Source: Methylovulum psychrotolerans (GTDB taxonomy: Bacteria > Pseudomonadota > Gammaproteobacteria > Methylococcales > Methylomonadaceae). From it: a stretch of DNA of 64,000 nt. Positions 7,985 through 16,249 of the stretch are shown here, one piece after another. The stretch spans positions 64,743 through 128,742 of the forward strand of contig NZ_PGFZ01000005.1 of the NCBI RefSeq assembly GCF_002923755.1, given 5' to 3'. The notes under the pieces were generated by a model, which ran no database searches, was not told where the DNA came from, and saw nothing but the letters and a program-made list of their open reading frames with translations. The translations under genes and the position numbers were made by a program. The first letter of the stretch is position 1. Each line of letters opens with the position of its first letter.

Positions 7985-9064
7985 TTATTTCTTTTTCTCA
8001 GGTGCTGGTTTTGCCGCTTCGGCAGGTTTTTTCTCTTCCGCAGCAGCAGGGGCTTTTTCTTCGGTCACTTCTTCAACCACGACTTCTTTGGCTACAGTTT
8101 TGCCGTCTTTGTCTTTGATTTCTTCTTCAACGACGACTTCTTCGGTGACGGGTTTGGCGGCATCAGCGGCGGCGGGTTTAGGCGCTTCGGCAGGTTTGGC
8201 TTCGTCTTTCAGCGGCATTAAGATGTCGACTTTTGCTTGTTTACGCAAAGTTTCCAACATGGCTTGGACTTTTTTGCGTTGCAGCATCGGGGTCAGTTGT
8301 TCTTTGACGGCTTCAATCGGCGGTGGGGTTTGGGCGCGTGAGTCTTCACGCAAAATAACGTGCCAGCCGAATTGGGTTTGGACAGGTTCTTTGGTGTATT
8401 TGCCTTTTTCTAAGGCGATAACCGCTTTGGAGAACGGTTCGACCATTTGGTTGGCGACAAACCAGCCTAAATCACCGCCGTTTTGGGCTTCTTTGCCATC
8501 TAAAGAGTTTTTGTTAGCCAGTTTGGTAAAATCGGCGCCTTTGTCCAATTCGGCGATCAGTTTTTTCGCTTCGGCTTCAGTTTTTACCAAGATGTGGCGG
8601 GCTTTGTATTCGGTGGTGTTATTGCCGCCTATTTTGCTGTCGTATTCGGCTTTGATTTCCGCGTCAGTGACAGGGTTGGTTTTCATGAAGTTTTCGATTT
8701 CTGCTTGGGTCAGAATCGCTTTTTTGGCTTCTTCCAAACGGCTGATAACATCGGCGCCTTTATCCAATTGTTTTTGTTCGGCATCTTGCACTAACAATTC
8801 GCGTTGGATCAGTTCTTCCAAGAGCTTTTCTTTAGGGAAGCTTTGGCCTTGGGCGCGTTCGGCAATTTCTTTTTCCAGATTGTCGAAGGTCGCTTTGGCG
8901 ATGTATTTGCCGTTAACGACAGCAATGGCATCGGCTTTGTTGACAACAGGGGCGGCGGCGGGGGCTGATGCGGTGCTGCTGCCTGAGGTTGGGGCTTTTT
9001 GGTCACAACCTGTGGCAATCAGGGCAGTGCTAACGATCAGCAAGGGGATAAAGGCTTGTTTCAT
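7985..9064 (-). CDS. Peptidylprolyl cis-trans isomerase lipoprotein, SurA/PrsA-like parvulin
   Basis: 359 aa. A signal peptide with a lipobox-like end (ATGC, Cys20) predicts a lipid anchor. A SurA-N-like helical segment (about 45-140) is followed by one PpiC/rotamase domain (about 152-243) with the marks ARHILV, GGDLGWF and QFGWHVI. The last 90 residues are a low-complexity tail of Lys, Glu, Ala, Pro and Val, unusual for the family and likely disordered. The expected role is folding of outer-membrane or secreted proteins in the periplasm, released from proline isomerization limits. It is last in the yciB-yciI-bolA operon, 14 bases after the BolA-like gene, and ends at a strong terminator. SurA proper has two parvulin domains and no lipobox, so the gene is not named surA. 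Confidence 0.88.
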   Translation of the reverse strand: MKQAFIPLLIVSTALIATGCDQKAPTSGSSTASAPAAAPVVNKADAIAVVNGKYIAKATFDNLEKEIAERAQGQSFPKEKLLEELIQRELLVQDAEQKQLDKGADVISRLEEAKKAILTQAEIENFMKTNPVTDAEIKAEYDSKIGGNNTTEYKARHILVKTEAEAKKLIAELDKGADFTKLANKNSLDGKEAQNGGDLGWFVANQMVEPFSKAVIALEKGKYTKEPVQTQFGWHVILREDSRAQTPPPIEAVKEQLTPMLQRKKVQAMLETLRKQAKVDILMPLKDEAKPAEAPKPAAADAAKPVTEEVVVEEEIKDKDGKTVAKEVVVEEVTEEKAPAAAEEKKPAEAAKPAPEKKK

Positions 9065-9078
9065 TACGGTGTTCCTTT

Positions 9079-9345
9079 TTAGTTTTGTTCAGAGGGTGAG
9101 AGGGCATTAATGCCTAAGGCATGAATTTGTTGTTTCATCAGCTCGCCGAGGGCTTTATAGACCAGTTGGTGGCGTTGCACCAAGGATTTGCCCTCGAAGG
9201 CTTCGGCAACGATAGTGACATGGTAGTGCCCGCCGCCGCTTCTGGCACCGGCATGACCCGCATGGGCGGCACTGTTGTCTAATATTTCCAGCACTTCGGG
9301 GTGGAACGCGTCGGTTAACGCGGTTTTAATAAGGTTGGTTGTCAT
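9079..9345 (-). CDS. BolA family protein
   Basis: 88 aa with the BolA fold pattern: an N-terminal helix, then [27 protein letters not shown], and a conserved HALGI end. BolA proteins pair with monothiol glutaredoxins in iron-sulfur handling or act as regulators; which applies here cannot be told from sequence. A His/Gly-rich insert ([15 protein letters not shown]) sits in the usual variable loop. It overlaps the yciI stop by four bases (ATGA), so translation is coupled. Confidence 0.9.
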   Translation of the reverse strand: MTTNLIKTALTDAFHPEVLEILDNSAAHAGHAGARSGGGHYHVTIVAEAFEGKSLVQRHQLVYKALGELMKQQIHALGINALSPSEQN

Positions 9346-9644
9346 TGGGGAAATACTTTTTTAAAGGGTTTAACGGTGACGGTGGCATATACGCCCGCGT
9401 CAAGGTAAGGGTCGCAAGCCGCCCAGTCTTGGGCGGCTTGCAGGCTGGCAAATTCGGCGACCACTAAGCTGCCGGTAAAGCCGGCTTCGCCAGGATTGTC
9501 GCTGTCCACCGCCGGATGGGGGCCGGCCAAGACAAGGCGGCCTGCATCCTGCAGGGCCTGTAGCCGCGCCAGATGGGCGGGCCGTGCCGCTAGCCGCAGG
9601 CTGAGGCTGTCAGCGACATCTTCGCTGATAATGGCATATAACAC
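9342..9644 (-). CDS. YciI family protein
   Basis: 100 aa, the full size of a YciI domain (ferredoxin-like fold). It has the family Asp/His region [16 protein letters not shown] followed by LAGPHP and a C-terminal [17 protein letters not shown]. Biochemical role is unknown in most species. It starts one base before the yciB stop and overlaps the BolA-like gene by four bases. The gene order yciB-yciI-bolA-ppiase is conserved in many gammaproteobacteria, which supports the call. Confidence 0.92.
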   Translation of the reverse strand: MLYAIISEDVADSLSLRLAARPAHLARLQALQDAGRLVLAGPHPAVDSDNPGEAGFTGSLVVAEFASLQAAQDWAACDPYLDAGVYATVTVKPFKKVFPQ

Positions 9645-10181
9645 TTATTCCTCCGTTTCGGGCAGGTGTTTATAAAGGTAGATCATTTGTAGCACGATAA
9701 ACAGCACCATCATGCCGGGTACGCCAAAGGTTTTGAAGGTGACCCATTCGTCGGTGCTGAAATGGAACATGACATAGACATTGATAAAACCGACGCTGGT
9801 GAAGAAAATGCCCCACAGTAAGTTAAGGCGTTTCCAGATCGGTTTTGGCAAGGTCAACGTAGCAGACATCATCCGCTCGACAAAAGTTTTCTCGCCGAAA
9901 ATTTGGCTGCCAAAAAAAGCCAAACCGAACAGCCATTCGATAATGGATAATTTCCATTTGATGAATTGTTCGTCTTGCAGATACAGCGTCGCGCCGCCCA
10001 TGACCACGACCAAACCTAGGGTTATCAATTGCATGGCCGGAACGTGGCGGTAACGTAGCCAAGAATAGCAGACCTGAATGCTGGTGGCTGCCATCATCAC
10101 GGCAGTGGCGACATAAATGTCATAAGTTTTATAGGCGATAAAAAATAAAAGGATGGGGACAAACTCAAGGAGTTGCTTCAT
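9645..10181 (-). CDS. yciB: Inner membrane septation protein A (YciB/IspZ)
   Basis: 178 aa when started at ATG 10181 (MKQLLEFVPILLFF); the frame is open to 10244, but the extra 21 residues are hydrophilic and unlike the family. Five or so membrane segments, with the conserved KTYDIYVAT and FGEKTFVERMM regions near the middle and NVYVMFHFSTDEWVTFK near the end. YciB is an inner-membrane protein linked to cell envelope synthesis and septation. First gene of the minus-strand operon; the promoter lies in the 10182-10347 divergent gap. Confidence 0.93.
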   Translation of the reverse strand: MKQLLEFVPILLFFIAYKTYDIYVATAVMMAATSIQVCYSWLRYRHVPAMQLITLGLVVVMGGATLYLQDEQFIKWKLSIIEWLFGLAFFGSQIFGEKTFVERMMSATLTLPKPIWKRLNLLWGIFFTSVGFINVYVMFHFSTDEWVTFKTFGVPGMMVLFIVLQMIYLYKHLPETEE

Positions 10182-10347
10182 AACGGTTGTTTCATAAGCG
10201 GTGTTGGCCAGGTGCGGACGGCTATCGGGAGGGTGAACAGTCACTGTGGCGGTTCAAAATGTCTTCATTGTAGAAGTTTTAGCGAGGAATGTACATGTTT
10301 GAATGGCGGTTTCTGCTAGAATGTCCCTTCTTAACCGGAGGTAAATA

Positions 10348-10644
10348 ATGACAGAAAATAGCCTTATAGAATTGGAGGCGGCGGCATTCAGACGCTTGCT
10401 CAAGCACTTACAGGATCATCCTGAAGTACAGAATATTGACCTGATGATACTTGCCGACTTTTGCCGTAATTGTTTGGCGAAATGGTATGCGGAAGCGGCG
10501 CAGGAGCAGGGTGTCGCCATTGACTATGAGCAGGCCAGGGAGTTTGTTTATGGTATGCCGTATAAGGACTGGAAAAACCAGTTCCAACAAGATGCTAGCC
10601 CCGAACAGTTGGCGGCTTATGCGCGTAAACAGGAGCAAAAATGA
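10348..10644 (+). CDS. DUF1244 family protein
   Basis: 98 aa; typical full DUF1244 protein with DLMILADFCRNCLAKWY and FVYGMPY..WK. The CRNC motif suggests metal or redox chemistry, but no function is established. A strong ribosome-binding site (GGAGG) lies eight bases before ATG 10348. It overlaps the following methyltransferase by four bases (ATGA), so the two are translationally coupled. Confidence 0.9.
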   Translation: MTENSLIELEAAAFRRLLKHLQDHPEVQNIDLMILADFCRNCLAKWYAEAAQEQGVAIDYEQAREFVYGMPYKDWKNQFQQDASPEQLAAYARKQEQK

Positions 10645-11378
10645 CCAGTACCGCCCCATACCATGCGATGTTTTCAGGCGCTATCGGTAAAGATTACGAG
10701 ATGTTGAAGCTGTTGTCGCCGTTAGCGGTGGAAATGAGCCGACTGGTCGGTGTGACGGTCAGTGAGTTTCCAAAACCGCCCGGGCAAACCCTGCATGTCG
10801 TCGAATTGGGCGGTGGTACGGGTATCACTACCTTGTCGATATTAGCGGCGCGGGAAGCTTTGCACGTCCTCAGTATCGATAATGAGCCGGTGATGCAAAA
10901 CCAAGCCAAGCAGAATTTGCAAGTTTGGCAACAGCAAGGCAAGCTGGCGTTTTGCGGCGATGATGCCTTAACGGCTTTACAGGCCTTGCCGAGTGCAAGT
11001 GTCGATGTGGTGGCTTCGGCTTATACCTTGCATAACTTCCCTAACACTTACCGCCAGCAGGTTATCGCGGAAATCTTCCGCGTTTTAGTGCTGGGCGGGC
11101 TGTTCGTGAATGGCGACCGTTACGCGCTGGATGATGTCGATTTACACACCCGCACGACCCAAGCCGAGGTCAGCGGTTATTTCCGCATTTTGGTGGCGGC
11201 TAATAAGCTGGATTTGTTGGAGCATTGGATTGTGCATCTGTTCAGCGACGAATCGGCCAACCACATTATGCGCGAGACCTTGGCTTTGGAGGATTTGGCG
11301 GCGGTTGGTTTTACCAGCATCTGTTTAAGCCAGCGTTGTCAAGTCAACGCGCTGGTCACGGCACATAAGCCGCATTAG
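10641..11378 (+). CDS. Class I SAM-dependent methyltransferase
   Basis: 245 aa. The SAM site is visible: VVELGGGTGITTL (motif I, about residues 51-63), LSIDNEP (motif II) and VDVVASAYTLHNFP (motif IV), then EIFRVLVLGGLFVNGDRY. The substrate is not recognisable; the layout resembles small-molecule (UbiE-like) methyltransferases. Coupled to the DUF1244 gene upstream, so a shared job is likely but unknown. It ends about 45 bases before the hrcA promoter. Confidence 0.85.
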   Translation: MTSTAPYHAMFSGAIGKDYEMLKLLSPLAVEMSRLVGVTVSEFPKPPGQTLHVVELGGGTGITTLSILAAREALHVLSIDNEPVMQNQAKQNLQVWQQQGKLAFCGDDALTALQALPSASVDVVASAYTLHNFPNTYRQQVIAEIFRVLVLGGLFVNGDRYALDDVDLHTRTTQAEVSGYFRILVAANKLDLLEHWIVHLFSDESANHIMRETLALEDLAAVGFTSICLSQRCQVNALVTAHKPH

Positions 11379-11423
11379 CCCCAAGCACTTGAATCTCAGT
11401 CATTCTTAAGGCCTTAAGCCCTG

Positions 11424-11452
11424 TTGACAAGCGTTTGATGAGCTGATATTTT
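11424..11452 (+). promoter_or_regulatory. Sigma-70-type promoter of hrcA
   Basis: Perfect -35 TTGACA at 11424-11429, a 17-base spacer and -10 TATTTT at 11447-11452. It sits just before the CIRCE element, which would cover the transcription start, the usual layout for HrcA repression. Confidence 0.8.
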
Positions 11453-11458
11453 CGCCCT

Positions 11459-11485
11459 TTGGCACTCTCTCTGTACGAGTGCTGA
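11459..11485 (+). promoter_or_regulatory. CIRCE operator (HrcA binding site)
   Basis: Inverted repeat TTGGCACTC, nine-base spacer, GAGTGCTGA. It matches the CIRCE consensus 9-9-9 with one change per arm. Placed between the promoter and hrcA start, so HrcA probably represses its own transcription and read-through into grpE-dnaK. Confidence 0.93.
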
Positions 11486-11509
11486 TTTCTGTTATTTGTC
11501 GAGGTCGGT

Positions 11510-12568
11510 GTGGGCAAGCATACGCAATTATTAAATGAACGGTCACTGCAATTATTAAAAACCCTGGTCGAGCGCTATATCAGCGACGGCCAGCCGGTGG
11601 GTTCTAGGGCTTTGTCGAAAGACTCGGATTTAAACTTAAGCCCGGCGACTATCCGCAATGTGATGGCGGATTTGGAAGATTTGGGTTTGGTGCATTCGCC
11701 GCACACCTCCGCCGGGCGGATACCGACGGTCAGCGGCTACCGCCTGTTTGTCGATAGCCTGTTGACGGTGCAGCCGTTAAATGTCCAAGAGCTGAGCCGT
11801 CTGCAAGGGACGCTGGCGGCCCAGCATGATCCCAGCAATATGATCGGCGTGGCGTCGCGGTTGTTGGCGGACCTGACCCAAATGGCGGGTGTGGTGACTT
11901 TACCGCGTCGGGAGATTGTCTGTTTTCGGCATATCGAGTTTTTGCCTTTGTCCCATAACCGGGTGTTGGTGATTTTTGTCACTAACGAGCAGGAAGTACA
12001 TAACAAAATCATTTTGACCGCCAAACACTTTAGCCCCGCCGAATTGCAGCAAGCCGCCAATTACATTAATTCCATGTACGCAGGGCGTAGTTTGAATGCG
12101 GTGCGCGAAGCCGTGATGAAAGATTTGCGCGATGATCAGGAGCGTGTCAACCAAGGCATGTTGGATGCGATTAGCATGGCGCAACAGGTGTTTAATCAGA
12201 ACGAGCAAAAAGACGATTATGTGTTGGCGGGCGAAACCAATTTGATGGGTTTTTCGGAATTGGCTGACCGCGACCGTTTAAAAAACTTGTTTGATGCCTT
12301 TTATCAGAAGCAGGGCGTTATCGATTTGCTGGACCAGTGCATGAAGGCCGATGGCGTACAGATTTTTATCGGCGAAGAATCCGGTTATCAGGCTTTTGAC
12401 CATTGCAGCTTGGTGACTTCTTCTTATTCCGTCAGCGATGAGGTGGTCGGGGTGTTGGGCGTGATAGGCCCGACCCGTATGGCTTACGAAAAAATCATCC
12501 CTTATGTCGATATTACCGCAAAATTATTAGGCGCAGCCTTGAATCCTAAATCGACACCCCCATTGTAG
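11510..12568 (+). CDS. hrcA: Heat-inducible transcription repressor HrcA
   Basis: 352 aa, full length. N-terminal winged helix with SKDSDLNLSPATIRNVMADLE and HTSAGRIPT.GYR (DNA-binding), then the GAF-like central region and the C-terminal IGPTRM.Y.K..PYVD motif. HrcA binds CIRCE and represses chaperone genes until GroEL is titrated by misfolded protein. Start is GTG at 11510, with GAGG seven bases before; it lies 25 bases after the CIRCE operator. First gene of the hrcA-grpE-dnaK cluster. Confidence 0.96.
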   Translation: MGKHTQLLNERSLQLLKTLVERYISDGQPVGSRALSKDSDLNLSPATIRNVMADLEDLGLVHSPHTSAGRIPTVSGYRLFVDSLLTVQPLNVQELSRLQGTLAAQHDPSNMIGVASRLLADLTQMAGVVTLPRREIVCFRHIEFLPLSHNRVLVIFVTNEQEVHNKIILTAKHFSPAELQQAANYINSMYAGRSLNAVREAVMKDLRDDQERVNQGMLDAISMAQQVFNQNEQKDDYVLAGETNLMGFSELADRDRLKNLFDAFYQKQGVIDLLDQCMKADGVQIFIGEESGYQAFDHCSLVTSSYSVSDEVVGVLGVIGPTRMAYEKIIPYVDITAKLLGAALNPKSTPPL

Positions 12569-12641
12569 GCCTAAGCTATCTGTATTCTACGCCCTGTAGG
12601 CCGTAGTCAGGCGCGTTTTAAACGGTGTGGTGGTTTTATAC

Positions 12642-12743
12642 GGTTAGCGAAGCCGTTCGTGCTGAGCTTGTCTAAGCCTTGTGCTGAGCTTGTCGAAGCC
12701 CTGTGCTGAGCTTGTCGAAGCAAAAAAAACGGCTTCGCTAACC
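12642..12743. repeat. Three tandem 22-base repeats inside a 16-base inverted repeat
   Basis: In the 233-base hrcA-grpE gap, a perfect 16-base inverted repeat (12642-12657 and 12728-12743, arms GGTTAGCGAAGCCGTT and its complement) encloses three head-to-tail copies of a 22-base unit beginning at 12659, 12681 and 12703 with core GTGCTGAGCTTGTCGAAGC. The first copy has one base changed (TCTAAG). The core is a class of short interspersed repeat seen often in proteobacterial chromosomes (from memory). It could form a long stem-loop in the hrcA-grpE transcript. Not CRISPR: there are no spacers. Confidence 0.85.
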
Positions 12744-12801
12744 CGTAAGCTATCCGCTACCCATGACACATACCCACTAACATCCCATAAAGGTAGAGAT
12801 A

Positions 12802-13407
12802 ATGAGTAACGAGCAGGAAATCCCGGTAACGCCAGTAGACCCTGAAATTCAGGCCGACGTACCCGCCGAGGCGGCCAGTGCAGAGGCCGCAGAAACGGTT
12901 GACGAGACTGAGATCATGGAGCCGGAATTGACCGTGGAAGGTCTGAAAAAAGACTTGGCGCAGGCGCAGCAAAAAGCCCAAGAAAATTGGGATAAGGCGT
13001 TGCGTATCCAGGCGGAAATGGAAAACCTCAAACGCCGTACCCAAAAAGATTTGGAAGATGCGCATAAATTCGCCCTGACCGGCTTTGCCAAAGAATTGTT
13101 GCCTGTGCTGGACAGTTTGGTATTAGGTCTGCAAGCGGCGACAGGCGATAGCGAGCAGGTGCAAAAATTCCGTGAAGGCAGCGAGTTGACCATCAAGCAG
13201 TTTGAAGCCGCGTTGGCAAAATTTAATGTCGTCACTATCGACCCAGTCGGCGAACCGTTCAATGCCGAGCATCACCAAGCGATGGTTATGCAGGTGGTCG
13301 AAGGGGCGGTGCCGAATACGGTAGTGACCGTGTTCCAAAAAGGTTATTTACTGAACGGACGTTTGCTCCGTCCGGCGATGGTTGTCGTCGCTAAAGCAGC
13401 AGATTGA
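12802..13407 (+). CDS. grpE: Nucleotide exchange factor GrpE
   Basis: 201 aa. Acidic N-terminal tail, then a long coiled coil (QAQQKAQENWDKALRIQAEMENLKRR..KD) and the C-terminal beta domain with PVGEPFNAEHHQAMVM and the GYLLNGRLLRPAMVVVAK end. GrpE exchanges ADP for ATP on DnaK. ATG 12802 is preceded by AAGGTAGAG. It follows hrcA after the repeat-filled gap and is 83 bases before dnaK. Confidence 0.96.
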   Translation: MSNEQEIPVTPVDPEIQADVPAEAASAEAAETVDETEIMEPELTVEGLKKDLAQAQQKAQENWDKALRIQAEMENLKRRTQKDLEDAHKFALTGFAKELLPVLDSLVLGLQAATGDSEQVQKFREGSELTIKQFEAALAKFNVVTIDPVGEPFNAEHHQAMVMQVVEGAVPNTVVTVFQKGYLLNGRLLRPAMVVVAKAAD

Positions 13408-13490
13408 TAACAGGCTTGAAATTAGAAAAACCAGCCTCATATCGTCCATAACAACAAACATTTTTACTAAATTCAAGTCTGGAGAATTCA

Positions 13491-15419
13491 ATGGCTAAAA
13501 TAATTGGCATAGATTTAGGAACCACCAATTCCTGCGTCGCGGTACTGGAAAACGGTGTCGCTAAAGTTATCGAAAACAGCGAGGGGGCGCGTACTACGCC
13601 TTCTATCATCGCGTTCAGCAGCGACGATGAAGTGTTGGTCGGCCAATCGGCAAAACGCCAAGCCGTCACTAACCCTAAAAACACCTTATTTGCTATCAAA
13701 CGTCTGATCGGTCGCCGTTTCAAAGACGACGTGGTACAAAAAGACATCAAAATGGTGCCTTACAATATCGTTGAAGCCGAAAATGGCGACGCATGGGTCG
13801 ATGTGCATGGCAAAAAAATGGCCGCACCGGAAATTTCCGCCCGCGTGTTGATGAAAATGAAAAAAGATGCCGAAGCGTATTTGGGCGAAACCGTCACCGA
13901 AGCGGTCATCACCGTCCCTGCGTACTTTAATGACTCACAACGTCAAGCAACTAAAGATGCCGGACGTATTGCAGGTCTGGACGTTAAACGTATCATCAAC
14001 GAGCCGACTGCGGCGGCGTTGGCGTTTGGTATGGACAAACCGAAAGGCGACACTAAAATTGCCGTGTATGACCTAGGCGGCGGTACCTTTGACATTTCTA
14101 TCATTGAGATTGCCGAAATTGACGGCGAACATCAGTTTGAAGTGTTGGCGACTAACGGCGACACCTTCTTAGGTGGCGAAGATTTTGACTCGCGCGTTAT
14201 CGAATACCTGGCGGAAGAATTCAAAAAAGACACCGGCGTGGATGTCCATAACGACCCATTGGCGTTGCAACGTTTGAAAGAAGCGGCGGAAAAAGCCAAA
14301 ATCGAATTGTCTTCCAGCCAACAAACCGATGTTAACTTGCCGTACATCACCGCTGATGCTACTGGCCCAAAACATTTAAACGTTAAACTGACCCGCGCCA
14401 AATTGGAAGCGTTGGTTGAAGAGTTGATCAACCGCACTAAAGGCCCTTGCGAAATGGCGCTGAAAGATGCCGGTTTGTCTGCAAAAGACATCAACGACGT
14501 TATCTTAGTCGGTGGCCAAACCCGTATGCCGAAAGTCCAAGAAATGGTTAAGGCCATTTTTGGCCAAGAACCCCGCAAAGACGTTAACCCTGACGAAGCG
14601 GTGGCTTTGGGCGCGGCTATCCAAGCGGGCGTTTTGGGCGGCGAAGTTAAGGACGTGTTGTTGCTGGACGTTATCCCACTGTCTTTAGGTATCGAAACCC
14701 TGGGCGGTGTCATGACCAAGCTGATCGAAAAGAACACCACTATCCCAACCAATGCGTCACAAGTGTTCTCGACGGCAGATGACAACCAAACCGCAGTGAC
14801 CGTGCATGTATTGCAAGGTGAGCGTGAAAAAGCGTCGGCCAACAAATCGTTGGGCCGTTTTGACTTGGCGGACATCCCACCTGCACCACGCGGTGTGCCA
14901 CAAGTTGAAGTGTCGTTTGATATTGATGCTAACGGTATCTTGAACGTATCGGCTAAAGACAAAGCGACCGGCAAAAAACAATCTATCGTGATTAAAGCGT
15001 CTAGCGGTTTGTCTGATGACGAAGTCGAACGTATGATTAAAGATGCCGAAGCCCATGCTGACGAAGACCGTAAACTGACGGAGTTAGTCCATGCGCGTAA
15101 CCATGCCGACACCATGATCCATGCGACCGAAAAGTCCGTGAAAGAGTTGGGCGACCAAGTCAGTAGCCAAGAGAAAACCGAGATTGAGCACGCGGTAGAA
15201 GCGTTGAAAGCGGCACTGAAAGGTGACGACAAAGACGACATCGAAGCCAAAACCAATGCCCTGACCGAAATATCCGGCAAATTGGCGGAACGCGTTTATG
15301 CCCAAAAAGGCGCGGCAGAAGGCGGCGAAGCCCACAGCCAAGCTGGCGGCAGCCACCACGCGGCAGATGACGGTGTAGTCGATGCCGAGTTTGAAGAAGT
15401 GAATGACGATAAGAAGTAA
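13491..15419 (+). CDS. dnaK: Molecular chaperone DnaK (Hsp70)
   Basis: 642 aa. ATPase domain with [41 protein letters not shown] and [10 protein letters not shown]; linker [15 protein letters not shown]; substrate domain; Gly/Ala-rich tail ending in [13 protein letters not shown] (DnaJ/GrpE-dependent type). ATG 13491 has a GGAG site seven bases upstream. dnaJ is not next to it but 20 kb away on the other strand, with dapB. Two hairpins including a terminator follow. Confidence 0.98.
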   Translation: MAKIIGIDLGTTNSCVAVLENGVAKVIENSEGARTTPSIIAFSSDDEVLVGQSAKRQAVTNPKNTLFAIKRLIGRRFKDDVVQKDIKMVPYNIVEAENGDAWVDVHGKKMAAPEISARVLMKMKKDAEAYLGETVTEAVITVPAYFNDSQRQATKDAGRIAGLDVKRIINEPTAAALAFGMDKPKGDTKIAVYDLGGGTFDISIIEIAEIDGEHQFEVLATNGDTFLGGEDFDSRVIEYLAEEFKKDTGVDVHNDPLALQRLKEAAEKAKIELSSSQQTDVNLPYITADATGPKHLNVKLTRAKLEALVEELINRTKGPCEMALKDAGLSAKDINDVILVGGQTRMPKVQEMVKAIFGQEPRKDVNPDEAVALGAAIQAGVLGGEVKDVLLLDVIPLSLGIETLGGVMTKLIEKNTTIPTNASQVFSTADDNQTAVTVHVLQGEREKASANKSLGRFDLADIPPAPRGVPQVEVSFDIDANGILNVSAKDKATGKKQSIVIKASSGLSDDEVERMIKDAEAHADEDRKLTELVHARNHADTMIHATEKSVKELGDQVSSQEKTEIEHAVEALKAALKGDDKDDIEAKTNALTEISGKLAERVYAQKGAAEGGEAHSQAGGSHHAADDGVVDAEFEEVNDDKK

Positions 15420-15428
15420 GGTGCGCTT

Positions 15429-15453
15429 GGGTTAATGCCATAGGCGTTAACCC
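15429..15453 (+). other. Stable hairpin after dnaK
   Basis: Eleven-base stem GGGTTAATGCC / GGCGTTAACCC with one G-T pair and an ATA loop, just after the dnaK stop. It has no U-run, so it probably protects the mRNA 3' end in front of the real terminator. Confidence 0.6.
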
Positions 15454-15461
15454 TATTCTTA

Positions 15462-15506
15462 CCGGAAGCCGGAAGTTGTCCTAATGGGATGGCTTCCGGC
15501 TTTTTT
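15462..15506 (+). terminator. Intrinsic terminator of the hrcA-grpE-dnaK cluster
   Basis: Nine-base stem CCGGAAGCC (15462-15470) with GGCTTCCGG (15491-15499), followed at 15501 by six T. Confidence 0.85.
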
Positions 15507-15602
15507 GTGTGCTGACGGTGTGGGTATTTAAGTATAATAGCGTTACTCTGGCGACAAATAGGGCAACCTATTACTGCCAACATTTCATTGAGGATAAGCA
15601 AG

Positions 15603-16247
15603 ATGAAAACTTTTCGGAATTTGTATATTAATTTAAATGGTTACGATATCGACAGTTTTATCGGGCAATTGACTGAGTATTGTTTAAACTGTGCGGGTAG
15701 CTGGAAGCGAAATTTTGAACGCGAAGAAAATGCCAGATACTTCAATGAAAAGGCTTTTGCTTTTGAATATATCGGCGCAGAGGGTATTGTCAGTGCCGGA
15801 GTCACTTTGTTTCAAAACGACGCAGGGTTATGGTATGTGCCGAATATCATTCCCATAGCGTCCAATCAACTTAGCATAGACGAATATAACAAGCTTTTGC
15901 TTGACTTCAAAGAGAGTCTTGTTGATCCTGTCCGTAAAAATACGCCCATTATTGATGTTAAATTGACACCAGAACAGGTCTCTTTAAAGGATATAGTGGG
16001 TGAAGAGGCCGTGGAGGCATTGCAACGGTTTTCTGCTTCTGCCAATAAATTTACAGGCAATGCCCATCCTAATGATAAAAAAAGGTGGTTTGAGTTTTTA
16101 TCCGCCGCACAGAAATATCATACAGTCTTGCATGATGATATTTTAAAAGCTACTTTAATAGAGCAGGGTTGGTCTGAAGAATGGGCGGACAAATTGGCTT
16201 TTGAGTTTGAATACGGTTGCGATTTGCTGGATTTTGTCGGAGCCTAA
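15603..16247 (+). CDS. Hypothetical protein, partner of the PIN-like gene
   Basis: 214 aa from ATG 15603 (an AGGA site lies 11 bases upstream). I do not recognise the family. It is soluble, has mixed charge, no signal peptide, a Trp/Phe-rich C-terminal half (KKRWFEFLSAAQKYH, then a GWSEEWADKLAFEFEYG end). It stops at 16247, two bases before the likely TTG start of the PIN-like gene, and its last codons hold the ribosome-binding site for that gene. The pair is thus co-translated. An antitoxin, a specificity factor or an immunity protein are all possible; none can be shown from sequence. Slightly more AT-rich than dnaK. Confidence 0.65.
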   Translation: MKTFRNLYINLNGYDIDSFIGQLTEYCLNCAGSWKRNFEREENARYFNEKAFAFEYIGAEGIVSAGVTLFQNDAGLWYVPNIIPIASNQLSIDEYNKLLLDFKESLVDPVRKNTPIIDVKLTPEQVSLKDIVGEEAVEALQRFSASANKFTGNAHPNDKKRWFEFLSAAQKYHTVLHDDILKATLIEQGWSEEWADKLAFEFEYGCDLLDFVGA

Positions 16248-16249
16248 CA

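Noticed and set aside
7962-9110. Plus-strand ORF of 382 codons rich in Ser, Ala and Phe
   Set aside because: It is the antisense shadow of the peptidylprolyl isomerase, caused by its Lys/Glu/Ala-rich codons.
12659-12721. Three direct repeats as a possible CRISPR array
   Set aside because: The units abut without spacers and are only 22 bases; no cas genes are present.
14132-15280. Minus-strand ORF of 382 codons inside dnaK
   Set aside because: Antisense shadow; dnaK is fully open and conserved throughout.
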